A stretch of 64,000 nucleotides of DNA, taken from positions 1,675,501 to 1,739,500 of the forward strand of contig BJKQ01000011.1 of the NCBI GenBank assembly GCA_006538405.1, read 5' to 3'. The translations under genes and the position numbers were made by a program. Shown piece by piece: positions 22,203-33,309 of the stretch (position 1 is the first letter of the stretch; each line of letters opens with the position of its first letter). The notes beneath the pieces are model-generated. The model was not told where the DNA came from. It saw only the letters and a program-made list of their open reading frames with translations, and did no database searches. The stretch comes from Hansfordia pulvinata (Eukaryota; Ascomycota; Sordariomycetes; Xylariales).

Positions 22203-23844
22203 CAGCGAGCTCTGCCGATGGACGATCGCGGCCCGCCAATGAGACACAGACGCAGATGGATATCTACCTCTAGTACCTACCTACTTACTTACTTGAGGTA
22301 CTTGGTTGCGCAACGCCCCTTGCTGCGCAGCGGATTTCGCAATATATACAAGCTGTTCGATCATGACATACGGACTTGTACTCGTACAGCTAATATCAGG
22401 CCCTCGGCCAGCTATTGAAGGTTCGGGTACTCAGCAACCGCAGGCTGACGGACGCTCGCGCGGATGACGTGCGTAATGGAACACGGCGACGACGAGGTGC
22501 GCGCGGGCGCACAAGCGCACAAGCGCACAAGCGACGGGAATGGGGGCCGCCAAGCGGTGACGGGAGCGGCTGCTGCAGGCTGATTACTGAACCTTTGCGC
22601 GCGCCTGCGTCCCGTCCTGACAGGCGCCTCGGGCGGCTCCTCGGAGCGACCTGCATGCTCCTCGAGACTTGCTAGATACTTCTCAACTGTCTCGCGCCTG
22701 ACCGGTGCGTAGCAAACGGGGATCGGGATAAAAAAACTGTATCGGGCGTCTCTCGGATTGGCTGATGGCGGAGGCGTCTGTGGCAGGTGGTGGCTGAAGA
22801 GCCACCCACCCACTATCCCGCATAGGCGGTGAGGACGTCGAGTTGCCGCAAACCTTGAGAGGAATCCCGCTCCGCTCCGTCTCCCGGTGTGCCAGCGGAG
22901 ACGCGATCTTGACTCGTACGGAGTACAGGTACCGCACCAATACTCGCAGGGTGTAGTGGGGGCAGCCCGAGAGACCAGTGGATGTAAAGCATCATGGATG
23001 CCTAATAGGCCTGTGCTCGTGTGCTTTCACGCTAGCGTCGTGCTCGTACACGATACGAAATCGACCCGTCACGCCCGTACATGTAGTGACGGATTTATGG
23101 ACGAGATTCGCCAGACGCGGTCGTGCACACGCGCCTTCTATGCGGCACGAATGGGACCCAAGGTTCCACCAGTCCCCCCGGCAAAGTTCTCAACAGCATG
23201 CTTGTAGACCCTGTACAGCAGCGGTATTCAATAAAGAAATAGTAGGTAGGCAATGACGCTCGCCTGCCTGGTATTCAGATCATGTATGTGACCTACATCT
23301 GCACGTCAGTACCACTCGGAATAGCAAATGAAGCTACCTTGCAGAGTAGGTGGTAGGTATCTGGTGCCCTCTTACGCGTGTCTCATGCAGCCAATTAAAC
23401 GCCGTCATTTCCTGCATGTACTCATCATCAAAGCTGTGTCGCCCCTGCCAGCCGGGGTCAGTCCGTCCATTCTAGAAAAAAAAAAGATCCATACTATTCC
23501 TCGTCGTCTCCCAGGTACTTACTTACCTCACCTCATAGCAGACAGACCCTGATTTTTCTTTCGCCTGCCAAACCCAGTGGCCCCCTTCGTCTTGATCATA
23601 ACTACCTACCTTACCTACTCAACACCACATTTCGGAACACGAGGTCATCGGCGCTGGCGACCGCCACAACGAATCATAAACCCTACAGCCGCCTCTTTGC
23701 CTCCGCGCCAGTTCCCGACCATTGCCGATACCAACGCGTTTTGTCCACCGCCACACGCGTACGTCGCGACGACGACCGCCATCACCCTTCCCAGCTCTCG
23801 GGTGCGGGTGAACGCCAGCACGAGGCCGTCGTATCTGCACGACC
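22203..23844. other. Intergenic region with short repeats
   Basis: Between two plus-strand genes. Contains TACTCGTA at 22379-22386, TACGGAGTA at 22917-22925, three tandem 8-bp units CGCACAAG at 22508-22531 and several GGTA/TACC blocks. The last 250 bases are C-rich and should hold the carrier gene's leader. No gene recognised. Confidence 0.5.
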
Positions 23845-25064
23845 ATGCACACGCCCCAGGAGCACCAGAGGGGCGCGCCGACGCCGATCGCGCCCCAGTC
23901 GCCCCTGCCTCAGTCGCGCGAGCTCGGCCTTGTCATGCCCGAGAATACCCAGATCGCCAAGGAGCCTGCCGGTGCACCCGCCGCCGCATCCCCGTTCGCC
24001 CAGTCATGGCCTCATCTTGTCGCCGGTGGTGTGGGCGGCATGACCGCTGCCGTATTCACCGCGCCACTGGATGTCCTCAAGACCCGTCTACAGTCCGACT
24101 TCTACCAGGCCCAGCTCCGCGCCGCCCGCGCCGCCGCCGTCCAGCAACCTCTTGGGGGCCCTCTACGCACAGTAGCCCACCATCTGACTGAGACGGTCCA
24201 GATCCTACGCGACGTGTACCGGCTCGAAGGGTCCCGCGCCCTCTTCAAAGGCCTCGGGCCCAACCTAATCGGCGTCGTCCCGCGCGGAGCATCGGCTTCT
24301 ACGTCTACGGCACCGGCAAACGCTTCTATTCCCAGCTGGCCAACCTCCCTTCCGACAATTCAATGGTCCACCTGGCCAGCGCCATCTCCGCCGGCGTAGC
24401 TACTGGCACCGCCACCAACCCCATCTGGGTCATCAAGACTCGCCTGCAGCTCGACAAGAACCATGCGGAGCGCAAAGGCGACGTCATGGCCCGCCAGTAC
24501 CGTAACTCGTGGGACTGCATCCGCCAGGTCATGCGCAACGAGGGCCCCCGCGGCTTCTTCAAGGGTCTGAGCGCCAGCTACCTCGGCGTCACCGAAAGCA
24601 CACTGCACTGGCTGCTTTATGAGAATTTCAAGAGAAAGCTGCGCCTGCGCGGGGAAGAGCTGGCTACCAGCGGGCGTGCCTGGACCTGGTGGGATCACAC
24701 TGTCGGCTGGACCGGCGAGTTGATGAGCGCCGGTGCTGCCAAGGGCATTGCCAGTATCATCTCCTACCCCCACGAGGTGAGCCCTGAATCTTGCCACCCC
24801 TCATCCGGCAAGCCGACAAACCCGCGCGGCCCGAGACTGACAGAAATCTAGGTTGCGCGCACACGACTTCGACAGGCCCCCATGAAGGACGGTCGCCCCA
24901 AGTACACTGGTCTGGTCCAGTGCTTCAAGCTCGTCTGGAAGGAAGAGGGCCTGATTGGCCTCTACGGCGGCCTGACGCCCCATCTCATGCGCACCATCCC
25001 TTCAGCCGCCATCATGTTCGGCATTTATGAAGGAATCCTCAGGCTTCTCAATACCGAGAGCTGA
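23845..25064 (+). CDS. RIM2: Mitochondrial pyrimidine-nucleotide carrier (RIM2/SLC25A33-36 type), with a one-base frameshift
   Basis: Exons 23845-24776 and 24852-25064 (intron GTGAGC...CTAG). Three mitochondrial-carrier repeats are clear, with signatures PLDVLKTRLQ (about residue 75), NPIWVIKTRLQLD (about 190) and YPHEVARTRLRQ across the intron. The NPIWVIKTRL form and the ESTLHWLLYE helix mark the pyrimidine-nucleotide subgroup, which moves dNTP/NTP across the inner membrane for mtDNA and RNA synthesis. After GLGPNLIGVVP the frame shifts by one base at the CCC run 24279-24281; downstream the protein continues without loss in the next frame (RSIGFYVYG). With one more C the protein would be 381 residues. 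Everything else is intact, so I read this as a sequence error more than a true pseudogene. Confidence 0.9.
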
Positions 25065-26568
25065 AGAGACTCCCATTTGAATGATCGCCGTCGCACGGCC
25101 ATGTCCATTCCCTTCGCAGCGATCCTAATCTTCAGCCTAAGCCGTCTGCGACAAGCATCAGTCTGTAGACAGCAAAGCAAGGCTCTTTGTTGCATTAATA
25201 TGTATAACACCTGTACAGCAAGCATTTGTCTTTTATTTCGCCCGAACCTGTTGCCGCCGAAAACTCGCACCTCACTCCAGCAGAAATCTGGGTCCACCCC
25301 TCTGCCCACCAGCTTCGGTCGACGCGTCGATGTACTGCTCGCCTGCACACCGACTGGATTTCGGAACTACTGTACCATAACAACACAATTCGGGGGCCCA
25401 AAGGGGGCTGGCGCGCACCATATAGATCGGCCCGGTCGGCCCTTGGAGAGTCCGGGGGGGAGGGGGCCTGCAACATTTATGGCGTTTTGGATGGGAACAA
25501 TCTTGGTTGCATGTTCTCCTTTGGCTCGGCCAATCAAGATTTAGACACGGGTGGCAGCATCGCACGGGGGCCTCGCATTGCCCTCTGCAAAGCGCAGCGC
25601 AGACTTGGGAGGTGGGGAAAATGGCTGCTCTTATGCGGCACAAGGTTGAGAGTTTACGCCGGGCGCGGCAATGACAGCACCGACTTGGTAGAGGGGAGGA
25701 AGTTGAATCACCGCTCTCGGCAATCCACGCAGTACGTCCCTCGCCTGTCGAGTTCTCTGCCCATGAGGTACTGGAAGAGGTCGTCCCCTTTTACGGGCGT
25801 GGCCAGCTCGGGCTGAGGCCTCTCGACAATGTACATAAAAAATTTAGAACCGCAATGCATAATCATAAAGTGACGCGTTCGTGTCCACGGTCTGTTCACA
25901 CTCGCGGATGAATGCTCACGCACCCACATACGCGGGTCATGCGATGATGATGCAAAGATTGTATCAGAGAGCAATTTGGTTCCGGGCTGGGTATCAGATG
26001 GGAAGGCTGTTCGTTGGCATAGAAAAGCAGGGAGAAGACACTATACACTGCCGCAGTCTTCACGTGGTCATCAGGTCGACCCGTCCAATGCCGATATCTA
26101 CTTTCCTGGGCATCTTTCAAACAGACTGAAACTCATAGTATGTCGAGATCAAGACAACCCGCGTTTAGTCAGCTACTTGAACGCCCTTTGCCTCGCGTTG
26201 TTGTTGAGACTGGCAATGAGTTCAGCAGTATATCCTCTGCTTGAGCTCTGGGCCAGGCCCACGGGCGTCGGGCACAAAGAAGAAAGGGGGTGAGGAGGGG
26301 CACTGAGCTACAGTCGCGGCTCGGTTGGCACAGGGTACCTAATCACTGTTGACTGGGCTGTTCAGGAGCAGCCTGAAGAGGAACTGGATCTTAGGTAGCT
26401 GATATCGACTGGCAGCTGATATCTGTAACAGCCCCGATGATTATCGTGATGAGGGGAAGATCGCGAAGGGTGGAAATGGCATTGACTCTCGGACGGTCGC
26501 TTTCGAAGTTTCCGCGTCGGATGATGTGAGGTGGGATTGAGCAGGCTCCCGGACAGAGCGAACGGCCG
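25065..26568. other. Intergenic region between convergent genes
   Basis: 3' regions of RIM2 (+) and SNX3 (-). Only short open frames without similarity; no RNA gene seen. Confidence 0.55.
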
Positions 26569-27295
26569 TCACCAAGCGGCGCGGTCCCAGTTGGGATCTG
26601 CAAGATGAGACTCGTCGGTCAATTAGGTCAATGGTGGCATAGGGAGAGGGCACAAACCCTGGACGAAGGCAGCGAGGACCTTGCTGCCCGTTTGGAGGAG
26701 AGGGTGACCGACGACAATCTTCAGAAATTTCTCAAGACCGGCGCGGCGACCCTCGATGACGTCGTCGGAAAAGCGGTTGGTGAAGACCTTGCCAGGCAGC
26801 GGTGGAATAGTGACGCGGGCGCTTTCGCGCTCGAGGATGTCGCGGAAGTACTCGAAGTCGCTATAGCGTCGTCGGACACTACTCTGGCGCAGCTTGAAGG
26901 CGGGGATATTTGTGCGACAGACAATCTCGTAGTCGGTGTACATACTGCGCGAGGTTCCGTGAGTCCGGGGATTGCGGACCTGCAGCCATTCGCATCAATA
27001 CAGCCGTTTGGAATTCGGGCATGTCTGACAGGGTGCTGCCCATCGCACGGGTTGTGAGAGGGGGGGGGGGGGGCAACGTCGGAAGACTACGCACCTCGAT
27101 CTCGAGGAAATTCTCAGGGGGGCCATAGATCTCATCGAAAGACTGCTGTCGCGTGTCAGGCATAGACTGGAGCATGGATCGCTGCAGGCCCGGGCCCGGC
27201 CCTGCGGCGGCGGCGGCAGCTGCGGCGGCAGCGCTGAGAGGCTTCTGGTCGTGAGGGTCGGAGGCGCCGGCCGCAGAGGAATCGGCAGACGCCAT
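26569..27295 (-). CDS. SNX3: Sorting nexin 3 / Grd19, PX-domain protein
   Basis: Exons on the minus strand 27295-27095, 26979-26658 and 26597-26569, giving 183 residues. The introns are 115 bases (with a 14-base G/C tract) and 60 bases; the last exon adds only the end DPNWDRAAW. After a Ser/Ala-rich N-terminus with a 10-alanine run, the PX domain covers about residues 60-180, with the PI3P-binding RRYSDFEYF and the PPLPGK loop ([14 protein letters not shown]). SNX3/Grd19 binds PI3P on endosomes and works with retromer to return proteins such as Kex2 or Wntless-type cargo to the Golgi. Length and layout fit a stand-alone PX sorting nexin without BAR domain. Confidence 0.95.
27060..27073 (+). 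repeat. Poly-G tract, 14 bases, in the first SNX3 intron
   Basis: On the gene's strand this is C14 about 80 bases before the acceptor. Probably variable in length. Confidence 0.85.
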
Positions 27296-28507
27296 TGCGA
27301 CGATTGCGGAGCGGGATTTGGGTGGTGAAGGTGCACTCTTGGTGAGAGCTTCGGGGGCGGGCGGGGGGCGGGCGAGCGGGCGTCGAACGGTGCAGTCACA
27401 GCGGGATTATCGGCTGGTGAGCGGGATGACGCTTGAGGAGCACTGCAGGATGGCAACAAAGGGGGGTGGGCTGCAGGGGAGAGTGAGGGTATCGTTGGAG
27501 CGGGGAGTGGAGAGATGGCTTGCTGCAACGTCGTTGCGCCGTAGGGAAGACTGGAGGTTGGAAAGCTGGCACCCGAACAGCGGGGAAGCCGACTGAGCGT
27601 GAAAGCCACCCGGTTCTGCGGTCGCGCCTTCCGCCAGCCGTGTGCCGTCCAGGATGCGAGGCGACGCAATGCCCGCCCATGATGGTGCTGTACTCGTGGG
27701 TACGAGTACCTACGTACGTAGACAGACCCCAGTACCCTGAAGTAGGCGGGGTCGGCTCGAAAGGTACCTTGTACATCTATCCGCCTCAAAGCGATCATGG
27801 CCCGAACATGTGACGTCCCTTCGCGAATGGAGACGAGCACCTTCAAGGAGACGATCACGTCACCGCATCTGCCCTCCCTCCGTCTGCTTCACCACTGGCC
27901 TCTGCATCCAGTATGCTTTACCGTTCCATTATCGCGCTGTATGATATCGGTCTCGTCAATTCTGGATGTGCTTCACGGCTCTGGCAAGTATTCTCTCGTA
28001 GACTCATGATTACTACCTGATAATATCTCGTAAGTCGTGTCCTCATCAATAAGTACCGTTGCCAAACCTGTGCCGCCGCAAAAGACGAACATCAGATGCT
28101 TGGAAACATCTAGTCGAACTGTATAATAGGCCTCCCACCTTTGGTCTGCGCCTCTGCGGTGTGTTCCATTTTCCATTTACCATCCTCTTCATTCTCCACC
28201 CTTGGGGTGATCGCGTTTGCAGCAGCATCGTGCTGAGCCTCATCGGTCCTTCTCGACGCCAAGCAAAGAGTCTATGTGCCCTTGTAGCCGCTTCGGGGGC
28301 GCAAGAGAAATCAAAATTTAGCAAACTCAAGTGTTCGCACTACCATCCCAGCAGCGCCCACCAAACCTCCCAAAGCACTCCATCGTCATTGTCATAGTAG
28401 CGAGCCACTTCAGGTCGATATAGCACACCCATTGCTGTCCATTCTCAGCGGTGGTGTTGTTTCCGGGCGCGGCTCGAGCCCAAAGCCTTCGCAAGTCATG
28501 AACGCCC
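27296..28507. other. Intergenic region SNX3 / RRM gene
   Basis: Promoter side of SNX3 and 3' side of the RRM gene. Holds a spaced palindrome at 27690-27709 (GTACTCGT, four bases, ACGAGTAC) followed by TACGTACGTA. No gene recognised. Confidence 0.5.
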
Positions 28508-30820
28508 TCAAAGGACATTGTCCTGTCCATCGCCCAGCTGTCGAGTGAGAGCACCGGCGACGCACTGTTTGACGACTGACCACTCGCGCTCTGCAGCGTC
28601 GGCCAGCGTCATGTTGTCAAAATCGCTGTCCTGCATCTGATGATAGTCCACCAAGAACCAGAAGAGGCCCCAGTAGTTGCTCGTCTGAGAAGTAGCAACA
28701 GCCACCTGCGTTTTCTGCTCAGAGTTCAGGTTCAGCTTCTCGACCTGTTGCTGAGATCCGTCTCGAATGACAGCCACATATTGGTCGATCTCCGAGGGCG
28801 AAGCGCCCGGGCGAGGTGCAAGCGCGTACTGGTGACGCCAGTGGTCAGCAAACAGTGGCTGGTGGAACCCAGCGAGCTGCTCAGCATCAAGACCGGCGAC
28901 GAAAGCAATATCGTCCTTTTGGACGACGGTGAAGCCTGGGCAGCGCATCGCTGCCTTCACCAGCCGGTCAAATAGCTGTTGCGTCAGCCGATCTTCATGC
29001 TTTTTGTTCCTCTGGAAGATGGCTCTTTTAAGCAGGTCAAGCAGCTTGATGCATGCCTCGAACACTGTATGGCGCTGGTACATGGTGATGTGCTCCGTCA
29101 TGCACCACGGCATCTTCTTGATTGTGCTGATCAGGCACTCAAAGGGGCGCTCGGGCAATCTTTGGCATAAGGGGACTGTGGCATGAATGGTTAGACTCCG
29201 GAATGTGCTCTTGCTATCGTCGCTCCGACTTACTCGCGAGGGTGTCTCGACATGCTTCACCATCATCGTCATCTCCTCGGCCGTGATGAAGGTCTTGAAC
29301 TTCTCCCAGGCGAATTGGCCATCATATTGGGGCAGGATCACGGGCCGAGGGCCGCTCCAGTCGACACCTCTAGCCACTGGGAACAGGTCTCGCATCAGCC
29401 TCTCGTGACTGACAACCTGGGCGTAGATTGGTCGGGCTCCGATGCGGGCAGGGCGGCCACGCTCGGCAACCTTCTCCAGCTTTTCCACAGCTTCAATAGC
29501 ATCCTTGTCGGTGCAAAACTCCACATAGGCGTCGTTGGTCTTGCTGCTGACACGGTCCATGATGATGTGAACCGGCTCAAGGTCGTCATTTGCAATACGG
29601 GAGTTGCGGCCAAAGAAGGCTATCACCTCCGCGCGGCTGGCACTGAACGGTATCTGTGATCGTACAGTCAGTCCCGATCTCGTACACAAATACAGCTGCG
29701 TTCACCGGGGTATCTCACGTTGGTTAGATGAACCACATTGAAGCGCGCGGACTCGCCGGATTTGGAGTCTCTGAATCTGGCCAGTTCCACAAACGGCAAT
29801 GTATTGTCATCGACCAGCATAGACTCTGTAGCCTCGGGCGAGCCTCTGATGCCAGTGGTCTCGTTCAGGTCTGACGTCTTCACCATGCTGGATGATTCGA
29901 CGACGCTCTTGGAGGGGGAGCTGAGGACAGCTCCTGAGAGTGGCACCCAGGTCTTGCCCATGTCCACTCTGTTCACTCCAATGCGGTCGTGCATCGACAT
30001 GCCGAGGGTAGCTGAAGGCGGGCTAGAGATCATCTGGAGCGTTCCATCGGAGACACTGCCTGTGAGCCCACCACGATATCCAACGGGGGCTTTCCGAACG
30101 GGCGAGACGTTGACGGGGGTCTGCGGGTGGGCTTTTGCGGGAGATGTATGCTCCGAACGTGTGTAGATCTCGCCAGTCTCGGTGTTCACAATAGACCCAT
30201 CGGGACAGAATTGGAGCTTGTTGGGGCTTCCGAACACCCCATGGGCTTGCTTCTGCTGGGCCTCAGCCGGTTCAAAGCAGCGAGACCAGCTGGAGTCGGT
30301 GCTGAGCGGCGAGTCTGATTGGCACATCTTCTCGAGTCTCTCGACAAGGTTCATCTGCAAAGCCAATTCCCAGGGTTAGATACAACCACGTCCTCCGCGG
30401 TGGTCTTCTGGCGGGTAAACTTGTCTCTTGGGAGGTCCGAGCACTTACATCGCCAGCTCCGCTGCTGCTAGAGGATGAACAGTTCACAGATTCGTTGTTT
30501 GAGTGTCCAGTGATTTGCAGCGTGTCCGCATCGTCATCAGAATCGTCCGAGTCGGTTTCGGATTCAGTATCAGACTTCACTGGCTGCTTATCCTCAAGCT
30601 TGCTCGGATCTTGGGACTCTGCTGTTTTCTCGGGGAGGCTGTCCTCAAAGTCGCTGCCTGCATCGAGGCGAACGCCTCCCTCGCTCTGGTCAGATCGAGC
30701 GGCGAAAACATCGCGCCAGGTACGAATACGCGTCGGAACAGTAGCGGCCATCGCTCTTGGAGCATGGATACGGGACTTATTGTACGCCATGCTGCTTCGA
30801 GGTGCCATCTTCAGGGGCAT
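28508..30820 (-). CDS. RRM-domain protein of unknown role, with a one-base frameshift
   Basis: Exons on the minus strand 30820-30449, 30354-29719, 29653-29234 and 29175-28508, with introns of 94, 65 and 58 bases. The start could also be ATG 30808 (better context). Expected length is about 698 residues. The N-terminus is rich in Asp/Ser/Glu (acidic patch DSDDSDDDAD); the middle carries a CPDGSIVNTETGEIY stretch; an RRM begins across the second junction (FNVVHLTN|IPFSASRAEVIAFFG) and ends near the ARPIYAQV strand. A conserved helical C-terminal half follows without a name I can give. After the third junction the reading SPYAKDCP breaks at the GGG run 29153-29155 (plus strand) and resumes as ERPFECLIS one frame over; a single extra base repairs it. 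Retaining the 58-base intron also gives an open frame, but it breaks the conserved SP..KDCP block. Probably an RNA-binding regulator; function unknown. Confidence 0.8.
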
Positions 30821-33289
30821 GAAAAGTTAGCCATTTCAGTTCATCTCTAAAGCACAGATGTGCGAGCTCAGTTTGCGTTGCTGTGATGCTGAGAAGGGAG
30901 GTGGGAAGCCGGATGAATGCGTTGCCAACAACAGTGTTGTGCGGCGGAATGGACAGGGTGGTGGGCGAGTGGAAACCCAGTCAAGAAGATGAGAGCAGCG
31001 TGATTTGGTGCAATATGGGGAAGAACTAGAAGCCGGGTCTGCTTGCGCTAGGAGAGCTTATGAAAACGAGGTGCTTGCTGTACGACGTACCTTGATCGGC
31101 GGAGCAGACAGACAGAAGCGAGTGGCTAGAGAAGGCCGGCCTAATAGGTCGTTGTTTATTGGAGTTGCAGCTGGAGGTGAAGCATCATCTCAGGTCAGCC
31201 GGGTATTCAAGTTGCGTTTGGTAGCGCCCTTGCTAGGGTCTTCGATGCGGAACGAAGTGGAATGCATGTAGTGCTTGTCGTGAGCCAGTTCAAAGGTTTC
31301 AGAACCAACGGCGTGTGACGGGACGAGGTAACGAGCCTAGCCCACCACTTCCTCGCGAAGATTCAGACGCGGACGAGATAGTAATCAGATAGACTGGACG
31401 AACCTGTGGTGTATTTGCGCAGTTTGAGAAAGTGCGGATAGATGCGAGCAGTATTCGAGGAGGGGCTGCGAAGCGGTCGTTATCTGTTGAAGGGCACCGC
31501 GAGATCAAGCGTCAGAATGCCTGCCCAGTTCGCAACAAGTGAAAGGCGGTGGGATGGTAAGGCCAGCTGGGTTGCGGGACAGGCAGTGTTGGGCGCAGTG
31601 AGTAGCCACAGCCAGACACTCTGCACTCACTACTTTATCTTTCGGTAAAGCTCAATCAAACCGGTGGTGACTGGTCAATTTTCAGTCGAGTCGGGGGCGA
31701 GTGGAAAACGGCTTGGGTTAACCGTGTAGTATGAAAAGGCAAAATGGCAACAAGTCTTCCCATACGGGCGATACAAGTATAGTCTGGGACGTGATGATGG
31801 CTGGTTCAAATCAGAGAAGGTCGTGCAGACGCGACGGCGAAAGTGGTTCTGCCCTGGGACATCTCATGTGGACCGGCACGTAAACAACAATACGCAGCAG
31901 GTTGCGTGGGCATGTCATAGGCGCCCCGACAGACGTCCTCGAGATACCTAAGGAGGGACACCCATACATCATTGAATGAGCTGACAGAGGGGATGGAACC
32001 CAAAGGCTCAAGTCTGCCACGAAGGCAGAGAGCAGTGGCCGACGAGGCGCACCAACATCAGGCGCGGAACAGTTTGCAACCAGGGTATCAATGCCTGCAA
32101 CTAGGTGTGCCCCCAGGCGAGCTATCATGAATCACCAGCTTTCTTTAGCCCCGATAGACTTCGTGCCTTTCCGGAGATGTAGAATCGCGCACCAGACGTT
32201 CTTGTGTTTGTTTACCTATCTGCCCACATGACTCCAGTGTGCGTTGCTGGGTCACCGCGGGGCGAGTCGTTGTTTTCGCTGATGTAAAGAACACGACGGC
32301 ACCCGGAAAGACCCTCCGCGCATTTTGTGATTTCCAAAACAAGCTGTGAAGACTTAGTGGATGCCGTGGGCTTACAATGCAGTCGCATTATCTTTGACAA
32401 TCTTGCGAAGTATGGACCGGAATATACGCAGTCGCACAGATCGCCCAGCTAAGGGCCTACAGGACATATTTTGTCGAGATGGGCAGATCTCCTGCTTGAC
32501 TCAAAGCTCCCACCTACCACAAGGTGAATTCATTGATCTTACCAACCTGAGTGGGCGCGGTATCCGCATTCTCATCCTTGGACCTGAACTACCAACCTAG
32601 AGGCGGGCGTCAAGTTCCCCACGCACCGCCTCTCCGCGACGAGAAACATGAAGTTTGTAACGTTCGTGTCCACCGCGAATAGACTATCCAGTGCGATCCC
32701 TGATGTTGGATATGTTGTGCACACTCCGATGAGACCGAGCTAGCTAGGCCGAGCGAGCGTTAAGAAAGACCGAAGACGGATTCAAGGGTACTCTGCATGA
32801 TCCGTGAGTCGGCTTGCTTTCGGTAGCCAGAGCCAGGAACCAGCCATAGCCTCACGACTGACAGTCATGAAAGAATTCTCATTCGGTGGTTGATGATTGT
32901 ATGTCCCCACACATCCGACGCCTCAGTATCAAGCGCGTTCCTGAACTCATTTCTTGTCGCCTTGCCATGTCGCATCGTGGACGTCAATATCGCGAACGTC
33001 AGGGGCAGACCGTACCCCAGCCTTGGTACTCGTATGCGTAAAACACTTCGAGTACCAATCGACCTCCAAGCTGTGCCTAATGTCCGTCGATTTGGGGATT
33101 GCAGGGCTGAGAAGAAGGCTCTGGGCACATATCCGAGTGGTCGCCTAGACGAAGCCCGTTGTCTCTTAAGGACGAAGGGCTGGTGATTTTGAGTAGCTGT
33201 TGGACGGCGGTTCAAGATCTCCGGGCCGGAACTTCAATCATTACATCCCGCTGGCCCCTACTATGTGGGGGGCCGTTGGACTACGATCC

Positions 33290-33309
33290 GAGTACTCGTA
33301 CGAGTACTC
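33290..33309. repeat. Perfect 20-bp palindrome
   Basis: GAGTACTCGT followed by its exact reverse complement. It fuses two inverted copies of the dispersed TACTCGTA motif and is followed at 33305-33313 by the TACTCCGTA variant. Confidence 0.9.

Noticed and set aside
23845..25064. Reading RIM2 as a true pseudogene
   Set aside because: Only one base is off, splice sites and all three signatures are intact, and three other genes show the same kind of defect.
20125..25064. A biosynthetic cluster around the Zn2Cys6 gene, the carrier and the 4CL-like enzyme
   Set aside because: The genes are 30 kb apart with housekeeping genes between, and no PKS, NRPS, terpene or oxidase gene is present.
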